From the NCBI GenBank assembly GCA_022614735.1, contig JAKEHZ010000299.1, forward strand, positions 1 to 14,095: a DNA stretch of 14,095 nt, given 5' to 3'. The notes below the pieces were generated by a model, which worked only from the letters and a program-made list of their open reading frames with translations, searched no databases and was not told the DNA's origin. The translations under genes were made by a program, and so were the position numbers. Every line of letters starts with the position of its first letter. Positions within the stretch are counted from its first letter, which is position 1. This document shows positions 13,658 to 14,095 of the stretch, piece after piece. This stretch comes from Acidobacteriota bacterium. Lineage in GTDB: Bacteria; Acidobacteriota; Blastocatellia; RBC074.

Positions 13658-14095
13658 TTAGCCTGTCTTCTTCTTAAATCTTAAGGCGCTTACGGTGATC
13701 ATGACAACGCTCATCATGGTTAAAATCAGTCCTTGCTTCCAGAGGTCACCCAGGTTCGCCCCGCGCAGAATAATCCCACGGAAAATTTCAATCAAATAGG
13801 TAGTCGGGATGATTCTGCTGATCCATTGAAAAACCTGAGGCATCGTATCAATCGGGAAGATATAACCGGAGAGGAAGATCGATGGCATCATCGTCCCGAA
13901 CGCAGCCTGTGTTGCCTCTTGATAAGTGCTGGCGCGTGTCGAGATAAGCAAACCGAAGCCGAGCATTGTCAGAATGAATGGCGTGACGAGCAACATAAGC
14001 AAAAAGATATTGCCTTGAATCGGCACGCCGAATGCCCAGCGCATGAGAACCAGAAGGATACAGATTTCAGCGTAGGCTACCACTGCATAGGGAAC
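13658..14095 (-). CDS. ABC-2 type transporter permease, C-terminal part (cut by window edge)
   Basis: The reading frame is open to the window end, so this is the last 145 residues of a longer protein; the GTG at 14083 is probably internal. About four hydrophobic segments are visible, including one starting VVAYAEICILLVLM and another in LLMLLVTPFILTMLGFGLLIST. The core signature MPSIFLSGYIFPIDTMPQVFQWISRIIPTTYLIEIFRGIILRG is typical of ABC-2 (YhhJ/YbhS/YbhR-like) permeases that export drugs or lipidic substrates with a separate ATPase. The protein ends in a short basic tail (RFKKKTG). The ATPase and any membrane-fusion partner would be expected beyond the right edge. The substrate cannot be inferred. 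Confidence 0.92.
   Translation of the reverse strand, partial: VPYAVVAYAEICILLVLMRWAFGVPIQGNIFLLMLLVTPFILTMLGFGLLISTRASTYQEATQAAFGTMMPSIFLSGYIFPIDTMPQVFQWISRIIPTTYLIEIFRGIILRGANLGDLWKQGLILTMMSVVMITVSALRFKKKTG

Noticed and set aside
12814..13677. 287-codon plus-strand open frame
   Set aside because: It is antisense to the kinase domain, whose motifs are all in the minus frame. The translation shows no recognisable domain and the start lacks an SD.

Overview
The window carries ten protein genes. Eight are on the minus strand and two are on the plus strand (a signal-peptide coiled-coil protein and a secreted three-repeat protein). Base composition is moderate, SD sequences are often weak, and the gene content is an orphan Memo-like protein, a large kinase/TolB-like/TPR protein and an NtrC-type two-component pair. 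Together these suggest a Gram-negative bacterium, perhaps Acidobacteriota (Blastocatellia-like). That placement is an inference from gene style, not a demonstrated identity.

Layout: 1-105 holds repeat fragments. A SRAP-domain DNA-damage protein (106-798) follows, then a Memo-family protein (891-2129). Divergent from these is a coiled-coil protein with a LAS-type metallopeptidase-like end (2290-3111). It converges on purH (3303-4958), and a 126-bp near-perfect palindrome sits between them and supplies a base of the purH stop codon. Upstream of purH is a 345-bp concentric palindrome. Next come a sigma-54 activator response regulator (5327-6676), its probable 7TM histidine kinase (6869-8623) and a DUF2071-like protein (8667-9452). 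These three read in one direction and may be one operon. A 473-bp divergent regulatory region separates them from the secreted triple-repeat protein (9926-11029). That gene converges on a Ser/Thr kinase-TolB-like-TPR protein (11122-13572), and a truncated ABC-2 permease (13658-14095) closes the window.

Two themes stand out. First, almost every intergenic gap carries a long inverted repeat whose arms are themselves short tandem repeats (units of about 7-11 nt). Different gaps use different units, and the arms often start within a few bases of a stop codon. Two of these hairpins (6737-6832 and 9491-9594) are copies of one element, and a half copy lies at 83-107. Second, the 9453-9925 region contains a sigma-54-type promoter pointing at the DUF2071-kinase-regulator cluster. 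TTTGCAAA palindromes lie about 100 bp upstream of it, and a sigma-70-type promoter points the other way. This suggests an autoregulated two-component operon that may also control the divergent secreted-protein gene. The regulatory reading is inference from sequence.
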